A DNA stretch of 64,000 bases, taken from NCBI RefSeq assembly GCF_000384215.1, contig NZ_KB913032.1:5199602-5263601 (forward strand), given 5' to 3'. The notes beneath the pieces are model-generated. The model was not told the DNA's origin, searched no databases, and saw only the letters and a program-made list of their open reading frames with translations. Every line of letters starts with the position of its first letter. The stretch's first letter is position 1. Position numbers and translations under genes: made by a program. This stretch comes from Amycolatopsis alba DSM 44262. Lineage in GTDB: Bacteria > Actinomycetota > Actinomycetes > Mycobacteriales > Pseudonocardiaceae. Positions 41,712 to 50,330 of this stretch are shown here, in pieces.

Positions 41712-43457
41712 TCAGGTGCGGTGCTTCGAGCGGCCGAGGATAGTGCGGCGGCGGTGGCCGTTGGTGCGTTCCTCGTGCAGTTCCTTCAGCGACAGCATCA
41801 TCGCGTCTTCCTGCTTCATCAGCGGGTCGTTGCGCAGGTCCTTCCAGACCGATACACACAACCCGACCATGACGAACACGAACGGCACCGCGATCAGGAT
41901 CGTGAGATTCTGCAAGCCGGTCAGCGCTTTGTCCCCGCCGACGAGCAGCATCACCGCCGCGACGGCGCCCATGAGCACGCCCCAGAAGATGACGACGCTC
42001 TTGCTCGGATGCACACTCCCGCGCTGCGAGAGGGTACCCATCACCACCGACGCCGCGTCCGCGCCGGAGACGAAGAAGATGGACACCAGGAGCATCACCA
42101 GGATCGCGATCGGGACGAACCACGGCAGCGTTTCCAGCAGCTTGAACGTCGCCGATTCGGCGCTGCCCGCGCCCGCGATGTCCGTCCCGGCCCGTTGCCT
42201 GCTGATCGCCGCGCCGCCGAAGATCGCGAACCAGATCAGGCTCACCACACTCGGGATCGCGATGACACCGAAGATGAACTGCCGGATGGTGCGGCCGCGG
42301 GAGATCCGCGCGATGAACATGCCGACGAAGGGCGTCCAGGAGATCCACCACGCCCAGTAGAAGACCGTCCAGCCACCGAGCCAGGTCTGCATCTCGTCGC
42401 CGCCGGTCATCCCGGTGCGGCCGGACATCTCCGCGAGTTCACGGAAGTAGTCGCCGATCGCGCCCGGCACGATGTTGAGGATCAGCACGGTCGGCCCGAC
42501 CACCAGCACGAACACCGCGAGCACCGCGGCGAGCACCATGTTGATGTTGGACAGCCACTGGATCCCCTTCGCCACCCCGGACACCGCCGAAGCGATGAAC
42601 GCGACGGTGAGGATCGCGATGATCGCGACCAGCAGGCCGCGGCCGGGGTTGTCGATCCAGCCGACGGCACCCATGCCACCGCCGACCTGCAGCGCGCCGA
42701 GGCCGAGCGAGGCGGCGGAACCGAACAGGGTGGCGAAGATCGCCATGATGTCGATCGCCTTGCCCAGCGGGCCTTCGGTGCGGCGCTTGCCGATCAGCGG
42801 CGCGAACACCGAACTGATCAGCTGGCTGCGGCCCTTCCGGAAGGTGCTGTAGGCGATCGCGAGGCCGACGACGGCGTAGATCGCCCACGGGTGCACGGTC
42901 CAGTGGAACAACGTCGTCGCCATCGCGGTGTGGACGGCCTCGTCGGAATTGGGGGCCGCGGTGCCGGGAGGCGGGCTCGCGAGGTGGGAGACCGGTTCGT
43001 ACACGCCGAAGAACATCAGGCCGATGCCCATGCCGGCGCTGAACATCATCGCGATCCACGACGAGGTCCGGAATTCGGGCAGTTCCTTGTCCCCGCCCAG
43101 CGGGATCCGGCCGTAGCGGCTGATCGCCAGGCAGACCGCGAACAGCACGAAACCGCTCGCGGTGAGCACGAAAGCCCAACCGCCGTAAGGGATCACGGCG
43201 TCGTTCAGCAGGGTCGACGCGACATTCGCGAGACTGTCCGGCGAAATCACGCCCCAGACGATGATCGCGAGCGCGAGGGCCGCGGCGACGCCGAAAACGG
43301 TCCGGTCGGTCTCGGCGGGCCGGTCGGCGGCGAGGTCGAGGGGGACGTGCTCATCGGGCGGATGGCCCGGACCTGTCGTGTCCGGTGCGTTGGCGAGGTC
43401 GGTCGCGGTCCCCGCGACCACCTCTTCTTCCGCTGGCTTGCCATCCTGCGAACTCAT
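41712..43457 (-). CDS. BCCT-family betaine/choline/carnitine transporter
   Basis: 581 aa with 12 membrane helices. Diagnostic motifs are SAGMGIGLMFFGVYEPVSHL in TM3 (sodium/substrate loop), HWTVHPWAIYAVVGLAIAYS, then the conserved aromatic box FYWAWWISWTPFVGMFIARI in TM8 followed by SRGRTIRQFIFG. The GMGIGL form is typical of sodium-coupled betaine-type members. A 60-aa acidic N-terminus and a basic C-terminal tail (EERTNGHRRRTILGRSK) may sense osmotic state, as in BetP (inference). It imports compatible solutes or quaternary amines. Confidence 0.94.
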   Translation of the reverse strand: MSSQDGKPAEEEVVAGTATDLANAPDTTGPGHPPDEHVPLDLAADRPAETDRTVFGVAAALALAIIVWGVISPDSLANVASTLLNDAVIPYGGWAFVLTASGFVLFAVCLAISRYGRIPLGGDKELPEFRTSSWIAMMFSAGMGIGLMFFGVYEPVSHLASPPPGTAAPNSDEAVHTAMATTLFHWTVHPWAIYAVVGLAIAYSTFRKGRSQLISSVFAPLIGKRRTEGPLGKAIDIMAIFATLFGSAASLGLGALQVGGGMGAVGWIDNPGRGLLVAIIAILTVAFIASAVSGVAKGIQWLSNINMVLAAVLAVFVLVVGPTVLILNIVPGAIGDYFRELAEMSGRTGMTGGDEMQTWLGGWTVFYWAWWISWTPFVGMFIARISRGRTIRQFIFGVIAIPSVVSLIWFAIFGGAAISRQRAGTDIAGAGSAESATFKLLETLPWFVPIAILVMLLVSIFFVSGADAASVVMGTLSQRGSVHPSKSVVIFWGVLMGAVAAVMLLVGGDKALTGLQNLTILIAVPFVFVMVGLCVSVWKDLRNDPLMKQEDAMMLSLKELHEERTNGHRRRTILGRSKHRT

Positions 43458-43659
43458 GTTTCAGCCGCGCCGATGAACGGCGCGATCTCCTTCCGCCCGA
43501 GTTAACCCGTTTGCACCACTGCACCCTAACCAGAAAACTGGTAACCGGCAGAAAATACGGGCGGAAAGGTTTAAACCGGCGATTGCGGGTTTGACCTCGG
43601 CGGATGTGGAGCTCGACGCCGGTCCCGGCGACGAACGTGTCGCTCGTGACACCCGTGGT

Positions 43660-43803
43660 TCAGACGGTGGTGCCACCCCTCCAGAACGGACGGCCGAGCG
43701 GGTCTCCGCCGGACGCGGTCGGACGGCCTTGCCGCACGTGGTTGCGCTCCAGAAGGTAGGTGACGAGGGCGATCAGGGCGAGGGTGACGATGATTGCGGT
43801 CAT
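43660..43803 (-). CDS. 47-residue single-span membrane peptide
   Basis: 47 aa from the ATG at 43801-43803 to TGA at 43660-43662. It has one clear hydrophobic helix (TAIIVTLALIALVTYLLE) followed by a basic, Gly-rich tail (RNHVRQGRP, WRGGTTV). Codon third positions are strongly G/C, as in real genes here, but no good ribosome-binding site is seen, so the message may be leaderless. It is divergent from the GlxA-type regulator, whose promoter elements begin just beyond its start. The function is unknown. Confidence 0.5.
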   Translation of the reverse strand: MTAIIVTLALIALVTYLLERNHVRQGRPTASGGDPLGRPFWRGGTTV

Positions 43804-43827
43804 GGCAGTAAGTTTGCGCCGCTCGAC

Positions 43828-43876
43828 ATCCTGCCAGAAGTGGCAGTTCTGTCGTTGTGCATCAAAATCCTGCCAG
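43828..43876 (+). promoter_or_regulatory. repeated ATCCTGCCAG elements before the GlxA-type regulator
   Basis: ATCCTGCCAG occurs at 43828-43837 and again at 43867-43876, 39 bases apart. The first copy is part of an inverted repeat CTGCCA-gaag-TGGCAG (43831-43846). The second ends 13 bases before the regulator ATG. Two aligned half-sites fit an autoregulatory AraC-type binding region. Confidence 0.5.
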
Positions 43877-43889
43877 CTATGCTTCGGAC

Positions 43890-44846
43890 ATGCTGAAAAG
43901 CGTCGCTGTAGTGCTGTTGGACGACTTCGCCGCCTTCGAGTTCGGCGTCGTCTGCGAGGTTTTCGGCTGCGACCGGACCGACGACGGAGTGCCGCTGCTC
44001 GACTTCCGCGTGTGCGGGGAGCGGGCGGGAGAGCCGCTCAGCCTCGGCCACGGCGTCAAGGTGACTCCGGAATACGGCCTCGAAGCGACCGAGGACGCGG
44101 ACCTCGTCGTCGTCCCCGCCTGTGACGTGCGCGACGAGTACCCGGCGGCGGTGCTCGAAGCGCTCCGCGCGGTTTCGGCGCGCGGCGCCACCCTGCTTTC
44201 GGTCTGCACCGGCGCGTTCGTACTGGGCGCCGCGGGACTGCTCGACGGGCGCCGGTGCACGAACCACTGGCGGCACAGCGACCGGTTCCGCAAGCGGTTC
44301 CCGCAGGCCCGGCTGGACCCGGACGTCCTGTTCGTCGACGACGGCGACATCATCACCAGCGCGGGGACGGCCGCCGGTATCGACGCTTGCCTGCATCTGG
44401 TCCGGCGCGAACTCGGCTCCGCCGTCGCCACCTCGATCGCCCGGCGCATGGTGGTGCCGCCGCAACGGGAGGGCGGGCAGCGCCAGTTCGTCGAAGTGCC
44501 GATCCCGGAGTGCACCGGCGACAGTCTTCAGCCGGTGCTCACCTGGATGCTCGACACCATCGACCACGAACATCCCGTCGCCGACCTCGCCCGCCACGCG
44601 CGGATGTCCGAGCGCACGTTCGCCCGCAAGTTCGTCGCCGAAACGGGCACCACGCCGCATCGATGGCTCTCCATGCAGCGGGTGCTGCACGCGCGGTCCC
44701 TGCTGGAGGCGACGGCGATGGGCATCGACGAGGTCGCGCGCCGCAGCGGCTTCGGCTCGGGAGCTCTGCTGCGCCACCATTTCCACAAGGTGATCGGTGT
44801 TTCCCCGCAGGACTACCGCCGGACTTTCGCGCCGCCGCGCGTCTGA
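43890..44846 (+). CDS. GlxA-family AraC-type regulator
   Basis: 318 aa. The N-terminal DJ-1/PfpI-like domain (1-185) starts LKSVAVVLLDDFAAFEFGVV and has the nucleophile-elbow-like Cys in TLLSVCTGAFVLGAAGLLDG, then NHWRHSDRFRKRFPQARLDP and ITSAGTAAGIDACLHL. The C-terminal AraC DNA-binding domain (about 215-318) has two helix-turn-helices (VADLARHARMSERTFARKF and IDEVARRSGFGSGALLRHHF). GlxA regulators respond to small metabolites. A small membrane gene is divergent from it. Confidence 0.92.
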   Translation: MLKSVAVVLLDDFAAFEFGVVCEVFGCDRTDDGVPLLDFRVCGERAGEPLSLGHGVKVTPEYGLEATEDADLVVVPACDVRDEYPAAVLEALRAVSARGATLLSVCTGAFVLGAAGLLDGRRCTNHWRHSDRFRKRFPQARLDPDVLFVDDGDIITSAGTAAGIDACLHLVRRELGSAVATSIARRMVVPPQREGGQRQFVEVPIPECTGDSLQPVLTWMLDTIDHEHPVADLARHARMSERTFARKFVAETGTTPHRWLSMQRVLHARSLLEATAMGIDEVARRSGFGSGALLRHHFHKVIGVSPQDYRRTFAPPRV

Positions 44847-44859
44847 TCCACGCTGAGCT

Positions 44860-45354
44860 TCAGGCGGGACGCCTGCCGACGGCCTCGAAGATGGTGCGGG
44901 TCAACAGGGCGGCGTTCCGGGTGAACCCGTTGATGAGGATCTTCCGGCCGTCGGTGAGCTTGACGAGACAGCCGACGTCGCCGCCGAGCGCCTTGGCGAC
45001 GATGTTCTTCCTGGTGTGGTCGATGGCCACCTCGATCGCGGTCCACGGTACGACGGTGGTGCACTTTCCCCACGTGTGCACGAATCCGCGTTCGTACAGG
45101 GTGAAGGTCTCGTCCCGTTTGCCGATGGCGTGCCAGCAGCCCCACGCGCCCACCAGCGCCAGCCCGAGCCCGCAGCCGACGACGGCGCCGATGAACAGCT
45201 CGCCGCCGGACACCCCGGCCTTCTGGCCCAGTACGAAGAAAATGACCCCGACGACGGCGATCGGCGCGCCGATCAGGATCGCGGCCACCCCGCGGAGCGC
45301 ACGGCTACGCGAATTCGTCTCGAAACGTTCGACGTAGGCGCCCAGCTCGGTCAC
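44860..45354 (-). CDS. two-span membrane protein with PH-like C-terminal domain
   Basis: 164 aa from a GTG (45352-45354) reading TELGAYVERFETNSRSRALR. Two hydrophobic helices follow (GVAAILIGAPIAVVGVIFFV and ELFIGAVVGCGLGLALVGAW). The soluble part (about 85-164) is a short beta-rich PH-like fold (KRDETFTLYERGFVHTWGKC, VVPWTAIEVAIDHT, CLVKLTDGRKILINGF) of the type found in actinomycete membrane proteins of unknown role. It lies 37 bases after the next small gene on the same strand, probably as one transcript. Confidence 0.7.
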   Translation of the reverse strand: MTELGAYVERFETNSRSRALRGVAAILIGAPIAVVGVIFFVLGQKAGVSGGELFIGAVVGCGLGLALVGAWGCWHAIGKRDETFTLYERGFVHTWGKCTTVVPWTAIEVAIDHTRKNIVAKALGGDVGCLVKLTDGRKILINGFTRNAALLTRTIFEAVGRRPA

Positions 45355-45391
45355 GGACGGGACGGTAGCGGCGAACGAGGGGGACCGGTCC

Positions 45392-45580
45392 CTAGCTCTT
45401 CGGCTTCTTGTTGAACAAGCCGAGGGACTGCGCGAAGGTGGCCGCGCCGACCAGGAAGACGAGCGGCAGCGTCTTGGCCCAGAAGGCGCCGACGTCGAGC
45501 GAGATGAGCAACGCGAGGAGCCCGCCCGCCAGCGCGGCCAAAACGAGCATTCCCAGTGCGACGCGGGGCTTCGAGACCAT
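45392..45580 (-). CDS. small two-span membrane protein, unknown
   Basis: 62 aa from the ATG at 45578-45580, chosen because GGAGG lies four to five bases upstream; an earlier in-frame start has none. Two hydrophobic helices (ALGMLVLAALAGGLLALLIS and AKTLPLVFLVGAATFAQSL) with a basic C-terminus (NKKPKS). I recognise no family. It is probably co-transcribed with the PH-like membrane protein. Confidence 0.68.
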   Translation of the reverse strand: MVSKPRVALGMLVLAALAGGLLALLISLDVGAFWAKTLPLVFLVGAATFAQSLGLFNKKPKS

Positions 45581-45836
45581 GTGTCCTCCAACGGTTCGGA
45601 AGGGCAAGCCTCGCGACGGTGCCGATACGGGACGAGGTCATTTTTGCCGCGTCCGGATTTTCGGGGTTCTTCGCGGAGGGCGACGTGCAGCATGCCGCCG
45701 TTTTGTCCACGTCGAGGTCCGCGCCGTGCCGGCTTTCGATCAGCGGACCGGGTCGTGACCACCGAGTTTGCGCGCTCGACGCAATCGGGCATACGATCAG
45801 GGCAGTCGTACAGGACGAACGCCCTAGGAGGCGACG

Positions 45837-46400
45837 GTGGCAGGCTCTCCGGCTGCGGAACGCGGTCAGGTCGCACGGCGGCGGTTGCTCGAAGCCGCGG
45901 TCGCGCTGGTGCCCGAACTCGGCTGGTCCGCGGTCAGCACCCGGATCCTGGCCGAACGCGCGGGTGTCACGCCGAGCGTCGTGCACTATCACTTCCCTTC
46001 GCTGCAGGCCCTGATGAGCGAAGCCGTGCTGGGGGCGATGCGCGAAGTCGCCGGCGCCTTCGAACCGGCGCTGGAAACCGCCGAGACGCCCGCGGCCGCG
46101 GTGGACGCACTGCTGGCGTCGGTCGGCGAGTACTCCGGCACCGACCCGATGTCGCTGCTGTTCGCCGAGGCCTACCTGGCCGCGACCCGCGATGACACTC
46201 TGCGCCAGGGCATCCGCGAACTCCTCGCCGATCTGCGCACCGGATTCGGCCGCTGGCTCGCGGAGCGCGGAGTGGCCGACGCCGAGGGCACGGCCGCCGT
46301 GCTGCTCGCCACGCTGGACGGGCTACTGCTGCATCGCGCGCTCGAACCGGAGTCCGGCGGCGAGGTGCCCTCGGCGGTCCTGCGCCGGCTGGTCGGCTGA
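45837..46400 (+). CDS. TetR-family regulator
   Basis: 187 aa from a GTG after AGGAGGCGACG. The helix-turn-helix is STRILAERAGVTPSVVHYHF (residues about 33-52), with the preceding helix RRRLLEAAVALVPELGWSAV. The C-terminal ligand domain ends in LLATLDGLLLHRALEPESGG. It is 20 bases upstream of a FAD monooxygenase gene on the same strand, so it likely regulates that gene and itself. The 256-base gap upstream, shared with the divergent small membrane gene, shows no clear palindrome. Confidence 0.9.
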   Translation: MAGSPAAERGQVARRRLLEAAVALVPELGWSAVSTRILAERAGVTPSVVHYHFPSLQALMSEAVLGAMREVAGAFEPALETAETPAAAVDALLASVGEYSGTDPMSLLFAEAYLAATRDDTLRQGIRELLADLRTGFGRWLAERGVADAEGTAAVLLATLDGLLLHRALEPESGGEVPSAVLRRLVG

Positions 46401-46420
46401 ACCGAAAGGGAGGAACCCCG

Positions 46421-47617
46421 ATGAAGGTGGCGATCTGCGGTGCCGGGATCACCGGTCTGGCGCTGGCGCACCGGCTCGCGACGTCGGACGTCGAGGTCGT
46501 GGTCCTGGAACGCGCGGCGGGGCCGCGGGACCAGGGCTACATGATCGACTTCTTCGGCCCCGGTTTCGACGCGATCGAGGAGATGGGCCTGCTGGCTCAG
46601 GTCGAAGACGTGGCGTACCAGGTGGACGAAGCGAGCTTGCTGGACGACCGCGGTCGCCGCCGGGCGGCGATCGACTACGTCCAGTTCGCCAAGTCGGTGC
46701 GGGGCAGGCTGTGCAGCATCATGCGGCCCGATCTGGAACGCGTCCTGCGCACGAACCTGCCGTCCACAGTGGACGTCCGATTCGGTGCCGGAGTCGCCGA
46801 CGTCGAGGATCTCGGCGACCGGATGCGGATCACCCTGGCGGACGACGAGGTGATCGAAGCGGATCTGCTGGTCGGAGCCGACGGGATCCATTCGACCGTG
46901 CGTCGGCTGGTTTTCGGCGAAGAGAGCCGGTTCCTGCGCCACCTCGGCTTCCACACGGCGGCGTTCGTCTTCGAGGACGAAGAGATCCGCGCGCGGGTGG
47001 GGGAGCGGTTCTGCCTGACCGACACCGTCGGGACGCAGATGGGCTTCTACGGTCTCCGCGACGGCAAACTCGCGGCCTTCGCCGTGCACCGCGCGACAGA
47101 TCCTGCCCTGCCGCAAGACACGCGCGCGGCACTGCGCGCGACTTACGGCTCGCTCGGCTGGGCGGTGCCGAAAGCGCTCGATCTCTGCCCGCCGTCCGAC
47201 GAGGTGTACTACGACCAGGTCGCGCAGATCGAGATGCCGTCGTGGAGCCGAGGCCGCGTCGTCCTGGTCGGCGATTCCTGCTATGCCGTCTCCCTTCTCG
47301 CCGGTCAGGGCGCTTCACTGGGGATCGCGGGCGCCTTCGTGCTGGCCGAGCAACTCATCCGGACCTCCTCGATCGAAGCCGCGTTCACGGAGTACGAAAA
47401 GCTGGTCCGCCCGGTGGTGACCGAAAAGCAGCAGGTCGCCCGCCGGGGCGCGCGCTGGTTCCTGCCCGCGAACCGTCTCCTGCTCCAAGCACGCCGCGTT
47501 CTCCTCCGCGCGGCAAGGCTTCCGGGACTCGAGAAGACCCTCGCGACCGCCGTCACGGGCAAGTCGACGGCGCTGGTGACGAACCTGAGACAAGGGACCG
47601 AGATCCGGAGCCGGTGA
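46421..47617 (+). CDS. FAD-dependent monooxygenase (PHBH-type)
   Basis: 398 aa, ATG after AAAGGGAGGAACCCC. The FAD-binding start is KVAICGAGITGLALAHRLAT with the acidic ribose-binding residue in VVVLERAAG. The middle motif LLVGADGIHSTVRRLVFG is the DG motif, and VLVGDSCYAVSLLAGQGASL near 285 is the GD motif with the flavin-contacting region. A basic C-terminal helix (ARRVLLRAARLPGLEKTL) is unusual and may bind the membrane. It hydroxylates an unknown small molecule using NAD(P)H. The TetR gene upstream is its probable regulator. Confidence 0.92.
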   Translation: MKVAICGAGITGLALAHRLATSDVEVVVLERAAGPRDQGYMIDFFGPGFDAIEEMGLLAQVEDVAYQVDEASLLDDRGRRRAAIDYVQFAKSVRGRLCSIMRPDLERVLRTNLPSTVDVRFGAGVADVEDLGDRMRITLADDEVIEADLLVGADGIHSTVRRLVFGEESRFLRHLGFHTAAFVFEDEEIRARVGERFCLTDTVGTQMGFYGLRDGKLAAFAVHRATDPALPQDTRAALRATYGSLGWAVPKALDLCPPSDEVYYDQVAQIEMPSWSRGRVVLVGDSCYAVSLLAGQGASLGIAGAFVLAEQLIRTSSIEAAFTEYEKLVRPVVTEKQQVARRGARWFLPANRLLLQARRVLLRAARLPGLEKTLATAVTGKSTALVTNLRQGTEIRSR

Positions 47618-47730
47618 CTCGGACGGGCATGATCGCCGGATGCTCGTGAGCGGTGAGGACGGACCGGTGTTCGCCTACTGCGCCTGGGCAGTCTGGGGCG
47701 GCGATTCGCGGCCGATACCGGTGGGTCGGC

Positions 47731-48987
47731 CTATGTCCTGAGGTGCATGGTGTTGCGCCTTGGTTGCCCGGTGGGGTCGAGGTAGGCGGGTGCGGTGAAT
47801 TCGGGGAGTCCGTCTTGGGCGATCTGGACTTTCCATTCGCTGCGGTGGATCAGCCGGTGGTGCTTCGTGCACAAGAGCACCAAATTGTCGATTTTGGTCT
47901 CACCGTGGTGCCGCCAGAAAACAATATGGTGCGCCGTACACCGTGGCACCGGCATATCGCAGCCAGGAAAGGCACAGCCACCATCACGAAGGGTGAGTGC
48001 GTATTTCTGGGCGAGGGAGACGGTGCGTTTCGACCGGCCGATGTCCAAAGGTTCACCCGCGGTGCCCAGGACGCCGGGGCGGACGCGGGCGTCGCAGGCG
48101 AGGATGCGGGCGTCGGTGGCGCTGATCGGCCCGACCAGATCCAAGTGAGCCTCGCCGATATCCCGGATCAGGTCCTCATACGACATGGTGACCAGAATGT
48201 GGGTGGCTTCCCCGGCTTGACCGGGCAAGTTCCGGCTGGTGGTCTTTAGCCGCACATAGTCGGTGAAGGCATCCCCGTAACGTTCATCCTGGGTACGGGA
48301 GTCCCGGACCCCGTCGATGGCCTTATGCGGTTTGGCCATCGGATCAAGGTCGGACTTCAACCGCGCATACGTTTCGAGTTCGAGGGTGCCCTTCAGGCCC
48401 AGGGTGCCGTCGCGGTGCTTGACGAACCGCAGCTCCGGACGACCATCCTTCGGGTCCTCGTTGCGGGGCTCTTTCCCGTCGGGGTCGAGTTCGTCCAGCA
48501 GCCGCCGCCCGGCTTGCGCGATCGTCCGGGGCCCGGCGTGGCGGGCCAAGTCGACCAGGATCTTCTCCCCGCCCCGCACGTCCTCTTCCGGGACAGTGGA
48601 AGGGATGCGAGCGAGGGTTTTGATGATCGCGTCGATCTGCGAACCGCCGATCGCGCCTTCCGCGGAAGCAGCAGCAGTCAACGGCGCCAAAGGCGGCACA
48701 GGGTCACCGCCGATGGACGGGCCGGGATACAGGGCCAGGACCCGGTCGGCACGATCGTCGGCTTCCTTCGCGGTGACACGGAAATCCTCATAGATCATCG
48801 ACGCCAGCGTCGAATGACCCGAGCAGCCACGAACCCCACGGATGTTGATCTCCGCCAGAATCGCGTTCTGCTCCGCGTCCAGCTGCCGCTTGAGGACTTC
48901 GAGTTCCTGCTTACGGGCATGCAGCGTCGCGGTGTCGGCACGCCACCACTCGGTGGGTGTCGTCGGGGATGTGCTGTCGCTGGCCAC
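47731..48987 (-). CDS. DUF222 / 13E12-repeat HNH endonuclease-like protein
   Basis: 418 aa, GTG start without a clear ribosome-binding site. The N-terminal DUF222 region (about 15-290) is helical (LHARKQELEVLKRQLDAEQN, KILVDLARHAGPRTIAQ). The C-terminal HNH domain (about 330-400) has CAFPGCDMPVPRCTAHHIVF, then NLVLLCTKHHRLIHRSEW, giving the zinc Cys pairs and catalytic His. These genes occur in many copies in actinomycetes and often lie in variable regions. The real role is unknown. An IS30 remnant lies directly next to it, which marks this stretch as accessory. Confidence 0.9.
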   Translation of the reverse strand: MASDSTSPTTPTEWWRADTATLHARKQELEVLKRQLDAEQNAILAEINIRGVRGCSGHSTLASMIYEDFRVTAKEADDRADRVLALYPGPSIGGDPVPPLAPLTAAASAEGAIGGSQIDAIIKTLARIPSTVPEEDVRGGEKILVDLARHAGPRTIAQAGRRLLDELDPDGKEPRNEDPKDGRPELRFVKHRDGTLGLKGTLELETYARLKSDLDPMAKPHKAIDGVRDSRTQDERYGDAFTDYVRLKTTSRNLPGQAGEATHILVTMSYEDLIRDIGEAHLDLVGPISATDARILACDARVRPGVLGTAGEPLDIGRSKRTVSLAQKYALTLRDGGCAFPGCDMPVPRCTAHHIVFWRHHGETKIDNLVLLCTKHHRLIHRSEWKVQIAQDGLPEFTAPAYLDPTGQPRRNTMHLRT

Positions 48988-49043
48988 GAGATCAATAGTA
49001 CACCGATTCGAACATCTGTGCGAATATGAAACAGTTTATTGGG

Positions 49044-50120
49044 TGGTTTCAACTGGTGAGTGCACCACCTCTAGTCTGGCAACACTTTGCTGAACGCTTT
49101 GATGGGTTTAAGTCATCCCAGCGTCTGTCGTGGCCTGTCGTTGAGTTCGTGTGCGATGGCATCGAGTTCGTCCTGCGAGTGCATGGACAAGTCGGTTCCC
49201 TTGGGGAGATATTGGCGCAGCAGCCCATGGTGTTCTCGTTGCTACCGTGTTGCCAGGGTGAGCGCGGGTTGCAAAAATACACCGGCATGCCCGTGGTCAT
49301 GGTGAATTGCTTATGGTGACCCATCTCGCCACCTTGGTCCCATGTGACGCTGTTCTTGAAGACATCGGGCAAGGTGTTCATCTTGGCCGCCGGCCGCGGT
49401 GCCACATTATCGGCCGTGCGATCGTGAGGAATGCGTACCAGCATGACAAATCGAGTACTCCGCTCGACCAGGGTCGCGATCTGTGACTGATTTTTCGCGC
49501 CTACGATCAGATCACCTTCCCGGAAACCCGGCACGGCACGATCCTCGGCCTCGGCCGGCCGGTCGCTGATCAGGACCATATCCTTGATCTTTCCCCGCAG
49601 CTCCGCTCCGCGTGACCGGGCCCGTCGCTTGATCCTGCCCTGGCGTAACCCCTCGGCCACCTCCGCCCGCAAGGTACCCTTCGCTTGCACGAACAACGCC
49701 TGGTAAATCGCTTCATGTGACATCCAGCGAGAATGATCCATCGGATGCTCGAGCCGCAACCTGTGCGCGATCTGCATCGGTGACCACTTCTTCCGCAATC
49801 CTTCGACCACCGCACGAGTAAGAAACGGCGATTTCAGCACCTTACGTGCCTTTGGACGCTTCCTCAGTCGATCGGTCCGGCGCTGTGCAACCAACGGAGA
49901 ATACGTCTCCCTTCCGCCGTTACGACCCATCTCGCGCGACACCACCTAATGATCCCGTCCAATCCAGGACCCAATCTCCCGAAACGACCTTCCCTGCTTC
50001 AACCCGAATGCGATCAACTCGCGCTCCACCGACCGCAACGGAACACCACGTGCCGCAGAACACCTCTCCGCTACCCGGAATTATCATCATCCCGGCTGGT
50101 GTGCTGACCATTTGAACCCG
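49044..50120 (-). mobile_element. decayed IS30-family insertion sequence
   Basis: About 1.08 kb, a normal IS30 size. Imperfect terminal inverted repeats are visible: TTCAACTGGTGAGTGCACCA at 49048-49067 and, on the other strand, TTCAAATGGTCAGCACACCA at 50097-50116 (16 of 20 identical). Between them lies a broken transposase gene on the minus strand. Exact outer ends and target duplications could not be fixed. The element lies between a DUF222 HNH gene and the ketoacyl synthase III gene. Confidence 0.78.
49071..50080 (-). pseudogene. IS30 transposase, inactivated by two stops and a frameshift
   Basis: Read from 50080 downward the frame begins VAERCSAARG, RSVERELIAFGLKQGRSF, REIGSWIGRDH, the N-terminal helix-turn-helix, then hits TAG at 49946-49948 where IS30 proteins have Ser or Thr. 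It continues VVSREMGRNGGRETYS through the DDE core (EGDLIVGAKNQSQIATLVER, VTWDQGGEMGHHKQF) to GSNENTMG. There a one-base deletion (about 49222-49228) shifts the frame. The correct ending, [20 protein letters not shown] onward, lies in the next frame and carries a further TGA (49113-49115) before KAFSKVLPD. Three lesions mean no functional transposase. Confidence 0.88.
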
Positions 50121-50330
50121 CGGAAAATAAAATTCAATTCCGTTCGACTGTGGCGGTGAGTCGTGATGAAAGGTGACTTCCGGTCTTCGGTGCCTATCAC
50201 GGCGAAAGGGTGCCGGCAGCCTCTGAAGCCGGAAGCCTCCCCGTTCTTCGGATCGTCAAAATGTCTTGCAGGGCGGCCAGTTCGGCATGACCAAAGACAT
50301 CGCGAACATCAGAACACCGATCACGGCCAT

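Noticed and set aside
43461..43676. 71-aa minus-strand frame upstream of the BCCT gene
   Set aside because: No domain, no ribosome-binding site, low-complexity Ser/Pro start, and it overlaps the better supported 47-aa frame's end in another frame.
47731..48987. Homing endonuclease or intein from the HNH domain
   Set aside because: The N-terminal DUF222 region and stand-alone gene fit the 13E12 family; no split host gene or splice motifs are present.
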